Shown: positions 41,724 through 51,345 of the stretch, one piece after another
How positions within the stretch are numbered: the stretch's first letter is position 1
Layout: the number at the start of each line of letters is the position of its first letter
From: Paraburkholderia aspalathi
Lineage (GTDB): Bacteria; Pseudomonadota; Gammaproteobacteria; Burkholderiales; Burkholderiaceae
Direction: 5' to 3'
Assembly: GCF_900116445.1 (NCBI RefSeq)
Contig: NZ_FPBH01000004.1
Location: 434,001-498,000, forward strand
Length of the DNA: 64,000 nt
Notes under the pieces: generated by a model
Databases searched by the model: none
Told to the model about the DNA's origin: nothing
Seen by the model: only the letters and a program-made list of their open reading frames with translations
Position numbers and translations under genes: made by a program

Positions 41724-42773
41724 TTAGAACTTGTGGCGCAGACCTATGCGCGCCGCAACCTGAGTCGACGTGCTCGATACTGACCCATAGCCGGCCTGAA
41801 CCTGAGCACCATAGCCGTAATCGTGGCCAAGCGCGCCAATGAGATAGACGTCCGTCCGTTTTGAAAGAAAATAGTCCGCGCTCAACGTCAATTGATTCGC
41901 GCTTCCCACGTCGTTGTTACGTTTCTGGAACTGATAGCCGGCAGCGAGAGAGAGATCGGGTCGCAGCGTATAGGCCGCGCCTCCTTCGAACGTTGTCGCT
42001 CGCTGCTTTGCTCCGCCGGAAAGTTGAACGTCGGTGACGAGCCCGAATATTCGAACTTTGCCGATCATATACGCGGCGCCCGCAGCGTATTCCACCGAAT
42101 TTGCCGAGGTCGTAACATTGTGAATCGCCATGTATGCCAGTGTTGCGCTGAACGGCCCATGATCGTAGCTGACAGAGAAATTGGTGCTGCTGTTGGTCCC
42201 TAACGAGCCAGCGATATTGCCAAAGCCGTACATCGCGCCAAATGAAAATCCACCAAAATTCGGCGACATGTACTTGACCGAATTGTCGACTTCGTCGCCC
42301 CACACGCGGTTGTCGAGCGTGTATCCGCCCGCCGCGTTGGTTGGCAGGCTCCACGCGAGCAATCCGGCAGGCGTATTCGATGCCACGGCATAGGCCGGGA
42401 AAATCCAGCCGATCAGGTCGTACTGGCGTCCCATGGTCAACGCGCCCCACGGTCCTGACAAGCCGACGTATGACTGAAGCCCAAACATGCGGCCACCTTG
42501 CCCGAGCTTGCCGTTGGCGAGCACGAATCCATTTTCGAGCACAAAGTCCAGCCTGGTTCCCCCGCCGAGATCCTCGGCTCCTTTCAGTCCCCAGCGGTCT
42601 CCTTGCGATGAGCCGGAGATAAACTGCAGCGCGCTGCCGTTTCCTGCGGAACCGGTCAGGTTGTTGGTGTAGGTAATGCCCGCATCGATCAAACCGTAGA
42701 GCGTCACCGATGATTGCGCATGGGCCACCCCACAGAAGACAAGAGCGCAAGCCAAAGCGATTTTCTTACTCAT
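41724..42773 (-). CDS. Gram-negative OmpC-type porin
   Basis: The 349-residue protein has a signal peptide (MSKKIALACALVFCGVAHA) and the mature start QSSVTLYGLIDAGI, the hallmark of Burkholderiaceae trimeric porins. The loop with DNRVWGDEVDNSVKY and the C-terminal strand AARIGLRHKF ending in Phe are also typical. It is a general diffusion porin in the outer membrane. It is alone, but close to the betaine locus, as substrate-induced porins often are. Confidence 0.93.
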   Translation of the reverse strand: MSKKIALACALVFCGVAHAQSSVTLYGLIDAGITYTNNLTGSAGNGSALQFISGSSQGDRWGLKGAEDLGGGTRLDFVLENGFVLANGKLGQGGRMFGLQSYVGLSGPWGALTMGRQYDLIGWIFPAYAVASNTPAGLLAWSLPTNAAGGYTLDNRVWGDEVDNSVKYMSPNFGGFSFGAMYGFGNIAGSLGTNSSTNFSVSYDHGPFSATLAYMAIHNVTTSANSVEYAAGAAYMIGKVRIFGLVTDVQLSGGAKQRATTFEGGAAYTLRPDLSLAAGYQFQKRNNDVGSANQLTLSADYFLSKRTDVYLIGALGHDYGYGAQVQAGYGSVSSTSTQVAARIGLRHKF

Positions 42774-43151
42774 ATGTAATCCTTATTATTAAATCAAGAC
42801 CAGGGCTTTTGCTACGACAATCCATTGCGTCAGGCATCCGGATTCTTCAGTCATGTCCCTGCGGAATAACCAGCCTGACAAGGGTGATTCGAGTCAATTC
42901 CGGATTCCAGGACTAACCCGCCCCTCCCCCATCAAGCGGATATTGTTCGCCGGTTGTTAGACGTCGCGATGACCTAACCGGCCTGCGGTCGGATATGACG
43001 TCCGCTCAGCCCGCAAGCGAATTAGAGTTAGCCAAAACAAATGGGGCAATCGAAAAAAGCGAATGCCTTGCATCAGTTTTTGCATGCCACGCCCCGACGG
43101 CTAGCCCGTCACTTTGACTGGCAAAAGTATCGGCGCCGCTGACCTGCGGCT
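42774..43151. other. Intergenic region upstream of the porin
   Basis: About 380 bases between the porin start and the end of the TetR gene. An AT-rich stretch (ATTATTAAATC) near 42785 is a plausible promoter of the porin gene. No gene or repeat seen. Confidence 0.4.
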
Positions 43152-43874
43152 TCAGGCGGCGGGCTTTCGCGACTTGCGCGCGGGCTTCGGGGCAGTCGCG
43201 CACCCAGATTTCGCAGGCGTGCCGGCCTGAATAATCATCCAGCTCAGCATTTGCAGTTGACCGTCGATTTCTTCAGTCGACACCGTAAATACGTTCAGCA
43301 CGCCCATTCCGCGCAAGCTCGCGAATACGAGGCCGGCACAATGGCGCGGATCCGGACAGGAAGCCACGATTTCGGGGAAATGCTCGACGAAACGGTCGAA
43401 AAATACCGGGTCGTTGCGTGCACGGCCGGCCCCGATGCGGGCAAACAGTTCCGGCGAAGCTTTGCAGCCAAAGAACAGGCTCCACGCAGCGACGTAGCTG
43501 GGAGCGCCGTACATGGAATGCCACGCCGCGTGTACGAATGCCTTTGCCCGCTCTTCCAGAGGAAGCGCCGGCGACGGCCACACGCTGCTGTCGTCGGAAA
43601 GGGGCGCCATTACCTCATCGATCAGACGCTCCATCAATGCCTGCCGGCTGCCGAAATGATGCTGCAACGCCCCGAGTGTCACCCGGGCTCCGCGAGCAAT
43701 GTCCTGCAGATTGGCGCCCTGAATCCCCTTCTTTTCCAGCAACCGGAGCGCTGACCGGATGATCCGGCTTTGCGTGGCATGACTACGCTCTTCCTGCGTT
43801 CTACGCGAAGACGCCGGTCGGGATGCAAGTGTTGGCACGCTGTGTTTCCTGGACTCGGATTGCGATCCGCCCAT
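43152..43874 (-). CDS. TetR-family transcriptional regulator
   Basis: The 240-residue protein has a Ser/Arg-rich 35-residue lead and a TetR helix-turn-helix (about 40-85: LRLLEKKGIQGANLQDIA and VTLGALQHHFGS), then a helical ligand domain and a Lys/Arg/Pro-rich tail. It is divergent from the purU-soxBDAG-folD operon across about 380 bases that contain a 13-base perfect inverted repeat (44093-44122). It is the likely local regulator; the ligand could be sarcosine, glycine or a betaine, by inference only. Confidence 0.88.
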   Translation of the reverse strand: MGGSQSESRKHSVPTLASRPASSRRTQEERSHATQSRIIRSALRLLEKKGIQGANLQDIARGARVTLGALQHHFGSRQALMERLIDEVMAPLSDDSSVWPSPALPLEERAKAFVHAAWHSMYGAPSYVAAWSLFFGCKASPELFARIGAGRARNDPVFFDRFVEHFPEIVASCPDPRHCAGLVFASLRGMGVLNVFTVSTEEIDGQLQMLSWMIIQAGTPAKSGCATAPKPARKSRKPAA

Positions 43875-44092
43875 TCTACCTTGTCATCAAGACCATGTAA
43901 CACCGCGCCAAACCTCACACCAGGAAAGGTGCCGACACAATTCACAAACAAGTAACATTAAATTTTTATTGTTTTATTCGGAACACGACGCCTATACTGC
44001 CGCCATACGCAGAGTCAGAGACATTGCGGTGTGGCTGCGAGGAGTCGACCGATGCCGTCCGCAGCAAGACGGCGCCGGTCGCTTCCGCTCGC

Positions 44093-44122
44093 CAACTAAC
44101 AATAACTTTTTATTGTTAGTTG
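44093..44122. promoter_or_regulatory. Perfect 13-base inverted repeat before purU-sox operon
   Basis: Arms CAACTAACAATAA and TTATTGTTAGTTG with loop CTTT, no mismatch. It lies about 130 bases before purU and 219 bases from the divergent tetR start. A loose half-site (TTTTATTGTTTTATT) is near 43962. It is probably an operator for the adjacent TetR protein; it has no following T-run, so a terminator role is less likely. Confidence 0.6.
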
Positions 44123-44252
44123 TTACCGGTCTTGCACCGCGCTGGTTGTCCAGCACGTCCCTGTCACTGCCAGGAAGCGCCGCTCCCTCCGAATCAATGC
44201 GGCTCATTAATCATCGCAGCCCATGTGCATGGGACCAGGCAGGACCGCAAAC

Positions 44253-45125
44253 ATGACCAATGCAAACGACTCCTCTTCCGTGCAGTACCTGTTTACCTTC
44301 CGATGCCCGGACCGGCTCGGCATCCTCTCGAAGGTCTCGGGTTTGCTTTTCGAGCAAGGCGCCTTCGTCACCGAGTCATTCCATTACGGTGACCCGCAAA
44401 CCGGGACTTTCTTCGCCCGGATGGTGTTCAACGACCAGTTGCTGAAATCCTCGATCGATCATTTGAATGATGCATTGACCGAACTCGCGTCGGACTTGGA
44501 CATGAGCTTCGCAATCCGGCGTGCGGATTACCGGCCGAAAGTGCTCATCGCCGTGTCACGATACGATCATTGCCTGAACCTGCTACTCACAAAGTGGCGG
44601 GCTGGCGCACTCAAGGTTGACATTGTCGGAGTGGTCTCGAACCACGACGATTGTCGTGGCCTTGTGCAATGGTATGGCATCCCCTTCCATCATCTTCCGG
44701 TCACGCCGGCGACCAAGGCGGAGCAGGAAGCGAAAATTCTCGAACTTTTCGACGAAAAGCATGCGGAGTTGCTGGTACTCGCCCGCTACATGCAGATCCT
44801 GTCCGACGGCATGAGCCGCCGCCTCGCCGGCCGCGCAATCAATATCCATCACTCGTTCCTGCCAGGCTTCAAGGGGGCGCGGCCGTATCACCAGGCGCAC
44901 GAACGCGGCGTCAAGGTAATCGGCGCAACGGCACACTATGTGACTGAAGACCTCGACGAAGGCCCCATTATCGCGCAGGAAGTCAAGCCGATCGACCACG
45001 CCTATACGGCAGAAAACATGGTGCTCGTTGGCCAGGACACGGAGGCGGTGGCGCTCGCCAGCGCGGTGCGTCTGTTCAGCGAAGGCCGCATCTTTCTGAA
45101 CGGCAATCGTACTGTGATTCTGTAA
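44253..45125 (+). CDS. purU: Formyltetrahydrofolate deformylase (second copy)
   Basis: The ATG at 44253 gives 290 residues: an N-terminal ACT domain (FRCPDRLGILSKVSGLLFEQ, about 14-33) and the hydrolase domain with INIHHSFLPGFKGARPYHQA and ATAHYVTEDLDEGPII. It has the full PurU layout and differs at many positions from the copy at 3465-4334. It leads the plus-strand operon purU-soxB-D-A-G-folD, 36 bases before soxB. It hydrolyses 10-formyl-THF to formate and THF, completing the disposal of the sarcosine methyl group. Confidence 0.95.
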   Translation: MTNANDSSSVQYLFTFRCPDRLGILSKVSGLLFEQGAFVTESFHYGDPQTGTFFARMVFNDQLLKSSIDHLNDALTELASDLDMSFAIRRADYRPKVLIAVSRYDHCLNLLLTKWRAGALKVDIVGVVSNHDDCRGLVQWYGIPFHHLPVTPATKAEQEAKILELFDEKHAELLVLARYMQILSDGMSRRLAGRAINIHHSFLPGFKGARPYHQAHERGVKVIGATAHYVTEDLDEGPIIAQEVKPIDHAYTAENMVLVGQDTEAVALASAVRLFSEGRIFLNGNRTVIL

Positions 45126-45161
45126 GCGACGCCGTCCGGCGTCACGCTCCTGAGGTATTGC

Positions 45162-46412
45162 GTGGAAAAATATTCATTCTGGGCTATCGCCAAACATGCA
45201 CTGTCAGGGCATCGCAAATGGGCACCGGCGTGGCACACCCGGCCGCCCAAGGCGCACTACGATGTGGTGATCATCGGTGGCGGCGGCCAAGGTCTTGCCA
45301 CGGCCTATTACCTCGCCAAAAAGCATGGCATTACGAATGTCGCCATCCTCGAAAAGGGCTGGCTCGGCGGCGGCAATACGGGGCGCAACACCACGGCGAT
45401 CCGCTCGAACTACTTTTATCCCGAAAGCACCAATTTTTTCGAGCATTCACTGCGCCTCTACGAAGGCCTGAGCCGTGAACTGAACTACAACGTGATGCTA
45501 AGCCAGCGTGGCGCGCTGACGCTTGCTCACAGTCCTCATCAGATGGACATGCTGGAGCGCTGGTCGAATTCGATCCAGTTGCAGGGCATCGACGCGCAGA
45601 TGATGGATATCGACCAGGTCAAGGACTTCATGCCCTTGCTCGACACCAGCGCCGGCGCCCGCTTCCCGATTCTCGGCGGATTCGTACAGCGCCGAGCCGG
45701 CGTAGCGCGCCATGATGCTGTCGCGTGGGGTTATGCGCGTGCGGCCGACGCGCTCGGCGTGGACATCGTGCAGAACTGCGAGGTGACGGGGATCGTCCGT
45801 TCCGGCAACCGGGTGCGCGGCGTCGAGACGAAAAGTGGTGTGATCACGGCGGACAAAGTGGCCATCGCAGTAGCCGGTCATTCTTCGCTGCTCGCGAGAA
45901 TGGCCGGCATTACGCTGCCGATTACCAGCGGCGTGCTGCAGGCCATGGTCAGTGAGCCGGTCAAGCCAGCACTGGGCGGACTGGTGGTGTCGCCGGTCGT
46001 TCACACATATGTGAGCCAGTCGGATCGCGGCGAAATCCTGATCGGCGGGCGCGCCGACGGCTACCCCTCGTATGGCCAGCGCGGCAATCTCCCCGCCCTG
46101 GAGGATACGCTGAGCGCGGTGCTGAACCTTTTTCCCTCTTTCAGCCGCCTCAAGCTGATGCGCCAGTGGGCCGGCATTGTCGACATTTCTCCTGATTCGA
46201 GTCCCATCGTCGGCAAGACACCGGTAAGCGGCCTCTACATCAGCACGGGCTGGGGCACCGGCGGCTTCAAGGCCATTCCGGCCGGTGGCGACACCTTCGC
46301 TTACACCATCGCGAACGATCACCCTCACCACCTGATCGCACCATTCGGACTCGATCGCTTTGCCAGCGGCCGCTTCATCAACGAAGCGGCCGCAGCTGGC
46401 GTCGACCATTGA
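45162..46412 (+). CDS. soxB: Sarcosine oxidase beta subunit (second copy)
   Basis: The start is a GTG at 45162 giving 416 residues. The FAD motif VVIIGGGGQGLATAYYLA spans about residues 35-52, and the probable covalent-FMN histidine is His184 in ARHDAVAWGYARAA. Text is close to the copy at 8321-9580 but not identical. It follows purU and precedes soxD by 12 bases. It catalyses oxidation of sarcosine within the heterotetramer. Confidence 0.96.
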   Translation: MEKYSFWAIAKHALSGHRKWAPAWHTRPPKAHYDVVIIGGGGQGLATAYYLAKKHGITNVAILEKGWLGGGNTGRNTTAIRSNYFYPESTNFFEHSLRLYEGLSRELNYNVMLSQRGALTLAHSPHQMDMLERWSNSIQLQGIDAQMMDIDQVKDFMPLLDTSAGARFPILGGFVQRRAGVARHDAVAWGYARAADALGVDIVQNCEVTGIVRSGNRVRGVETKSGVITADKVAIAVAGHSSLLARMAGITLPITSGVLQAMVSEPVKPALGGLVVSPVVHTYVSQSDRGEILIGGRADGYPSYGQRGNLPALEDTLSAVLNLFPSFSRLKLMRQWAGIVDISPDSSPIVGKTPVSGLYISTGWGTGGFKAIPAGGDTFAYTIANDHPHHLIAPFGLDRFASGRFINEAAAAGVDH

Positions 46413-46424
46413 AGGGAGAATCGC

Positions 46425-46736
46425 ATGTTACGCATTCCGTGTCCCTACTGCGGCACTACCCGCGACGAGGAAGAGTTCACCTTTAGCGGTCCGTTTGATC
46501 GCACGCGTCCTGCTGATCCGCAGCAATTGAGTGATGAAGACTGGGCCGACTATCTGTTCACGCGCGACAACGTGCGTGGCCCGGCGCTCGAACGTTGGCG
46601 ACATACGTTCGGCTGCCGCCGCTGGTTCGGTGTGGAGCGCGATACGGCGAGCCACACGATCACGCGCGTCCTGCCGATAGCGCGCGCAAGCGTCCAGGAT
46701 AGGACTTTGCAGGGAGGCATTCATGAAGCAGCGTAA
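46425..46736 (+). CDS. soxD: Sarcosine oxidase delta subunit (second copy)
   Basis: The 103-residue protein carries the zinc ligands Cys6 and Cys9 in CPYC and His60 and Cys64 in HTFGC, at the same spacing as the first copy. It overlaps the soxA start by 14 bases. Its N-terminal half is acidic, and its tail is shorter than in the paralogue. Confidence 0.95.
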   Translation: MLRIPCPYCGTTRDEEEFTFSGPFDRTRPADPQQLSDEDWADYLFTRDNVRGPALERWRHTFGCRRWFGVERDTASHTITRVLPIARASVQDRTLQGGIHEAA

Positions 46737-49722
46737 GCGCATTGCGCCGTACGATGCGCCCGCGGGAGTCGCGCGCAAGCCACTGGGATTTACGTTCGAC
46801 GGACGTCACTACGTTGGCCTTGAAGGCGACACCCTGGCTTCCGCGTTACTGGCTAACGGAATCGACGTTATCGGTCGCAGTTTCAAACTGCACCGGCCGC
46901 GCGGCGTCTTCAGCGCAGGCGTCGAGGAATGCAACGCACTGGTGCAACTCGAAGCGGGCGGGTTGGACGAACCTAACGCGCGTGCCACCCTCGTCACGCT
47001 CTATGACGGCCTGCGGGCCACCAGCCAGAACGCGTGGCCTTCAGTTCGCTGGGATCTGCTCGGCTTGCTCGATTTGTTTCAACGGGTCTTGCCGGCTTCG
47101 TTCTATTACAAGTCGATGATCTGGCCGAACTGGCATATGTATGAGCGTGTGGTACGCAGAATCGCGGGGCTCGGCAAAGCCCCGACCTCCCGCGATGCGC
47201 AAACCTATCAGAAGCGCAATCTCCACTGCGATGTGCTGATCTGCGGCGGCGGCCCGGCTGGCCTTTCGGCTGCGCTCGCGGCCGGGCAGCGCGGCGTACG
47301 CGTGGTGCTAGTCGACGATCGTGATGCACTCGGCGGCGCGCTCCTGCACGAGCAAATGCGGATCAACGGTGAATCGGCAGGCCGTTGGGTTGAACGGGTC
47401 GTGGAGCAACTGCGGGCACTACCGAACGTACAACTGTTGACTCGCACCACGGTCAGCGGCTATTACGAAAACAATTTTCTGGCTGCCGCAGAGCGCATCG
47501 CCGCTCCCGTGTGGGCGCAAGATCGCACTGGCACGCTGCGTGAGCGCCTGTGGCGGATCCGCGCCTCAGCGGTCATTCTCGCCACAGGCGCCCTTGAACG
47601 GCCACTCATCTTTCCGAACAATGACCGCCCCGGCGTGATGCTCGCGGCGGCGGTACGTGCCTATGTGAACCGCTTCGGCGTTGTGTGCGGTCAGCGCGTG
47701 GTGATCCTGACGAACCATGACGACGCATATCGCACCGCGCTTGATCTGCACGAAGCCGGCGTGCGCGAACTTTCGGTCGTCGATACGCGGGCGAACGTCG
47801 ACGAGAAGCTGCAGCAGTGTCTTCACGAGCGAGGCATCACTCACTATCCGGCACATGGCATCGTCGCCACTCAAGGGCGTCGCAAGATCACAGCTGTACG
47901 ACTCGCACGACACCTCGGTGGCGGGCAGCTGGGCGCCGCCATCGTCACCCTTCCCTGCGATCTGCTCGCGATGTCGGGTGGCTGGACCCCGACCGTGCAT
48001 CTTTTCAGCCAGGCCGGCGGCAAGCTGCGCTACGACGAAGCGAATCTGTGCCTCGTGCCGGACGGTTGTGAGCAGCAGGTGCGCGTCGTCGGCGCAGCAA
48101 ACGGGAAGTTCACACTGGCCGGCTGCCTCGCCGACGGAGCGCGCGCCGGCCGGGAAATGGCAGAGCCGTCCGGCGGCGCCCACGACCTGTCGACCGGTGC
48201 GCCTGTCGTCGATACCGGCCTCGACGAGACGTTGCGCATCGAGCCGTACTGGTACACACGCGGCGCCCGCACCGACAAACAGTGGCTCGATTTTCAATAC
48301 GATGTCAAGGTGTCGGACGTGGAACTCGCGCTTCGCGAGAACTACGTGTCGGTGGAACACGTGAAGCGCTATACGACCGGCGGCATGAGCATCGATCAGG
48401 GCAAGTCGGGCAACTTCAACATTCTCGCCGTGATGGCGGAATTGACCGGCAAGCCGATACCGCAGGTCGGCACGACCCGATTCCGCCCGCCTTATCAGCC
48501 TGTCACGCTCGGCACGTTTGCCGGGCCGACCGTCGGCGAACGTTACGCACCGTGGCAGACGTTGCCCGCCCACGCCTGGCACGCGGCACAGGCGGCGCAT
48601 TTCGGCGACTACGGCTGGCGCAGACCGGAATACTATCCGCGCGAAGACGAAGGGATTGCCGCGGCAACGCTGCGCGAGGTGCTGGCCGTGCGCCACGGCG
48701 TCGGCCTGTTCGACGGCTCGCCGCTCGGCAAGATCGAACTCAGGGGGCCAGACACCGCCGCGCTTCTCAACCGCGTCTACGTCAACAATCTGGCGACGCT
48801 CAAACCAGGCTTCGCACGCTATGCGATGCTGAGCAACGACAACGGCGTCCTCATCGACGACGGCGTTATCGTTCGCCTCGCCGACGATCATTTTCTCGTG
48901 CACGCCACGAGCGGCGCGGTAGCACGGGTCTTTTTGCTTTTCGAAGAGTATCTGCAGTGCGAGTGGCCAGAACTGCGCGCACACGTCACCAACGTGACGA
49001 CGCAATGGGCGAACGTCACCGTCTCGGGTCCCAAGGCGCGACAGGTGTTGCAGAAGATCGAGTCGGATATCAATTTCGACGCAGACGCCTTCGCGCATAT
49101 GCAGTTCCGCTCCGGCCATTTTGCAGGTGTGCCCGCCCGCATTTTGCGGGCGAGTTTTACCGGCGAGGTTACATTCGAAGTGTCGGTGCCCGCGCGTTAC
49201 GCGCAGTCCCTGTGGCAATGCATAAGCAACGCGGGCGCCGAGTTTGGCATCACACCCTACGGCATCGAGGCGCTTGAAGTCATGCGTACCGAGAAAGGCT
49301 ACCTGCATATCGGCAGCGATACCGACGGCAGCTCCAACGCACTCGACATTGGCTGGGGCAAGATCATCGACAAAAAGACCACCGACTTCATTGGGCGCCG
49401 CTCGTTGCAACGGGCTTCCGATTGCGGCGACGCGCGCCTCCAGTTCGTGGGGCTCGAATCGATAGTGCCCGACGTGCCGCTGCCGGTGGGCGGCCATTTT
49501 ATCGACGAAGCCACGCCGCACATGCCGGTCAAATCCCACGGTTACGTAACTGCCGCCTGCATCAGTCCGATGCTCGGCAAGGCAATCGGCCTCGGCATTC
49601 TGCGCAACGGCTCCGCTCGCCTCGGCGAGCAGGTCCACATCTATGCCAAGGGCAAAGTGACGACCGCGCGCGTCGTGCCGCCCGCCCATTTTGATCCGCA
49701 GGGAGAGCGTCTGCATGGCTAA
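46723..49722 (+). CDS. soxA: Sarcosine oxidase alpha subunit (second copy)
   Basis: The 999-residue protein repeats the layout of the first copy: ferredoxin-like N-terminus (GFTFDGRHYVGLEGDTLASA), nucleotide motif CGGGPAGLSAALAAGQRG (about 174-191), and a C-terminal GcvT-type domain that passes the methyl carbon to THF. It overlaps both soxD (14 bases) and soxG (8 bases), so all four subunits are translationally linked. Within this locus it takes the sarcosine released by the dimethylglycine dehydrogenase-like enzyme encoded on the other strand. Confidence 0.96.
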   Translation: MKQRKRIAPYDAPAGVARKPLGFTFDGRHYVGLEGDTLASALLANGIDVIGRSFKLHRPRGVFSAGVEECNALVQLEAGGLDEPNARATLVTLYDGLRATSQNAWPSVRWDLLGLLDLFQRVLPASFYYKSMIWPNWHMYERVVRRIAGLGKAPTSRDAQTYQKRNLHCDVLICGGGPAGLSAALAAGQRGVRVVLVDDRDALGGALLHEQMRINGESAGRWVERVVEQLRALPNVQLLTRTTVSGYYENNFLAAAERIAAPVWAQDRTGTLRERLWRIRASAVILATGALERPLIFPNNDRPGVMLAAAVRAYVNRFGVVCGQRVVILTNHDDAYRTALDLHEAGVRELSVVDTRANVDEKLQQCLHERGITHYPAHGIVATQGRRKITAVRLARHLGGGQLGAAIVTLPCDLLAMSGGWTPTVHLFSQAGGKLRYDEANLCLVPDGCEQQVRVVGAANGKFTLAGCLADGARAGREMAEPSGGAHDLSTGAPVVDTGLDETLRIEPYWYTRGARTDKQWLDFQYDVKVSDVELALRENYVSVEHVKRYTTGGMSIDQGKSGNFNILAVMAELTGKPIPQVGTTRFRPPYQPVTLGTFAGPTVGERYAPWQTLPAHAWHAAQAAHFGDYGWRRPEYYPREDEGIAAATLREVLAVRHGVGLFDGSPLGKIELRGPDTAALLNRVYVNNLATLKPGFARYAMLSNDNGVLIDDGVIVRLADDHFLVHATSGAVARVFLLFEEYLQCEWPELRAHVTNVTTQWANVTVSGPKARQVLQKIESDINFDADAFAHMQFRSGHFAGVPARILRASFTGEVTFEVSVPARYAQSLWQCISNAGAEFGITPYGIEALEVMRTEKGYLHIGSDTDGSSNALDIGWGKIIDKKTTDFIGRRSLQRASDCGDARLQFVGLESIVPDVPLPVGGHFIDEATPHMPVKSHGYVTAACISPMLGKAIGLGILRNGSARLGEQVHIYAKGKVTTARVVPPAHFDPQGERLHG

Positions 49723-50308
49723 GCTCGAAGCAGCAATCTACGTGACACGCCAATGGGCGCCACCTGAGCGGTTTCCCGTCCGCGGCCCGACGCTTTGCGT
49801 CGACGAACAGCCGCTTGGCGGCATCGTTCGACTGCAAGGCGATACTCATGACGCCGGTTTCGCCGAGGCCATTGGCGACGCCACGGGCCTGGCGCTGCCC
49901 ACGCCAGAGCGTTTCGCCACGCGCGGCGAAACCTGTCTTGCGTGGTCCGGACCGACCGAATGGCTCTATTTCTGCCCGCTCGACGATGAACAAGCGCATC
50001 TGCGCGCATTGCGCGCAGCATGCGACGGCCGCTTCGCGACGGCCACGCTCATCTCCGACAGCCGCACCGGGTTCCTGGTGAGTGGCGCAGATTCGGCATC
50101 GCTGCTTGCCAAAGGCTGCGCAATCGACTTTTCCGCTGCGGCCTGTCCCGTCGGACGCGCTGTCACCACACGCTTCGCCAGTCTACCGACGATGCTTCTG
50201 CATCGGGGCAACAACGACTATCTGGTCTACGTCGATGCCTCTTACGCCGCATTTCTGGTGCACTGGCTGATCGACGCCGCGGCCGAATTCTTGCCTGGCC
50301 AGGCATGA
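49715..50308 (+). CDS. soxG: Sarcosine oxidase gamma subunit (second copy)
   Basis: The ATG at 49715 has GGGAGAG upstream and overlaps the soxA end by 8 bases; it gives 197 residues. A GcvT-like pattern is visible in CLAWSGPTEWLYFCP and FPVRGPTLCVD, as in other SoxG proteins. The sequence is weakly similar to the gamma subunit at 4389-5015, in keeping with the fast divergence of this subunit. Confidence 0.92.
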   Translation: MAKLEAAIYVTRQWAPPERFPVRGPTLCVDEQPLGGIVRLQGDTHDAGFAEAIGDATGLALPTPERFATRGETCLAWSGPTEWLYFCPLDDEQAHLRALRAACDGRFATATLISDSRTGFLVSGADSASLLAKGCAIDFSAAACPVGRAVTTRFASLPTMLLHRGNNDYLVYVDASYAAFLVHWLIDAAAEFLPGQA

Positions 50309-50377
50309 CGGTGTAGGTCTGTTATTCAGCCTTGTATCTAACCGAACAGCCCTTTTACTTCTGAACTCCTCATCCCC

Positions 50378-51277
50378 ATGATCATCGACGGAAAGGCATG
50401 CGCCGCGCGCCTCAATGCGGCCACCCGTGCAGCAGTCACGACTTTGACCGGGCTGCATCGCATTCAGCCCGCTCTCGCGGTCGTGCTGGTCGGCGAGGAC
50501 CCGGCCAGCCAGGTCTATGTGCGCAACAAGATTCGCCAGGCCGGCGAGGCGGGCATTCGCAGCATCGAGCACCGCCTGCCGCCCGACACGTCGAGCGACG
50601 TGTTGCTCGCACTCGTTCGCACGCTGAACGACGACCCCGTGGTACACGGCATCCTCGTGCAATTGCCGCTGCCCGCCCATATCGACGAAGCACGGGTGAT
50701 CGCGACAATCGCGGCTGAAAAAGACGTGGACGGCTTCCATGCGCTCAATGCCGGTGGCCTGCTGAACGGCGCGCCACACGCTCTCGTGCCCTGTACGCCG
50801 CAGGGTTGCGTCATGCTCGCGAAACAACAGCTGGGCGAGTCGCTGGCGGGCTTTCATGCGGTGGTCGTAGGCCGCTCCAACATTGTTGGCAAACCGCTGG
50901 CAGTTTTGTTATTGCAGGAAAACTGCACCGTGACGATCGCGCACTCGCGTACGCGTGACATCGAAGCAATATGCCGCCAGGCCGATATCCTGTTTGTCGC
51001 CGTAGGTCGCGCCGAACTCGTGAATGAGAACTGGATCAAGCCAGGGGCGACGGTGATCGACGTCGGCATTAACCGGACCGGTTCGGAACAGCAAGGGTTT
51101 CGGCTGGTAGGCGATGTCGACTTCAAATCGGCCGCTTCGCGCGCCGGCGCGATTACGCCGGTCCCAGGCGGAGTGGGCCCCATGACGATCGCTTGCCTGC
51201 TTCGCAATACCGTGCTTGCTGCATGTCACCAGAACGGCATCGATCGCCAGCTTGTGCCAGAAACGGTGGTCCGATAA
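50378..51277 (+). CDS. folD: Bifunctional methylenetetrahydrofolate dehydrogenase / cyclohydrolase (second copy)
   Basis: The 299-residue protein has [35 protein letters not shown] and [11 protein letters not shown], the complete FolD signature set. It closes the plus-strand sox operon, 69 bases after soxG. It oxidises methylene-THF to formyl-THF, the substrate of the PurU encoded at the front of the operon. It is convergent with the minus-strand betaine operon, whose last gene ends 68 bases away. Confidence 0.95.
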   Translation: MIIDGKACAARLNAATRAAVTTLTGLHRIQPALAVVLVGEDPASQVYVRNKIRQAGEAGIRSIEHRLPPDTSSDVLLALVRTLNDDPVVHGILVQLPLPAHIDEARVIATIAAEKDVDGFHALNAGGLLNGAPHALVPCTPQGCVMLAKQQLGESLAGFHAVVVGRSNIVGKPLAVLLLQENCTVTIAHSRTRDIEAICRQADILFVAVGRAELVNENWIKPGATVIDVGINRTGSEQQGFRLVGDVDFKSAASRAGAITPVPGGVGPMTIACLLRNTVLAACHQNGIDRQLVPETVVR

Positions 51278-51345
51278 AACCATAGGTGCAAGTGGCGCCG
51301 TGGCCGGCGCCTGGTCTCGTAGACCCGCCCTGCCATTTGTCCGTG

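Noticed and set aside
47566..49716. Very long open frame (716 codons) antisense to soxA
   Set aside because: It mirrors the GC-rich third codon positions of soxA, its translation is Arg/Ala/His-rich with no family text, and the sense frame is a clear SoxA.
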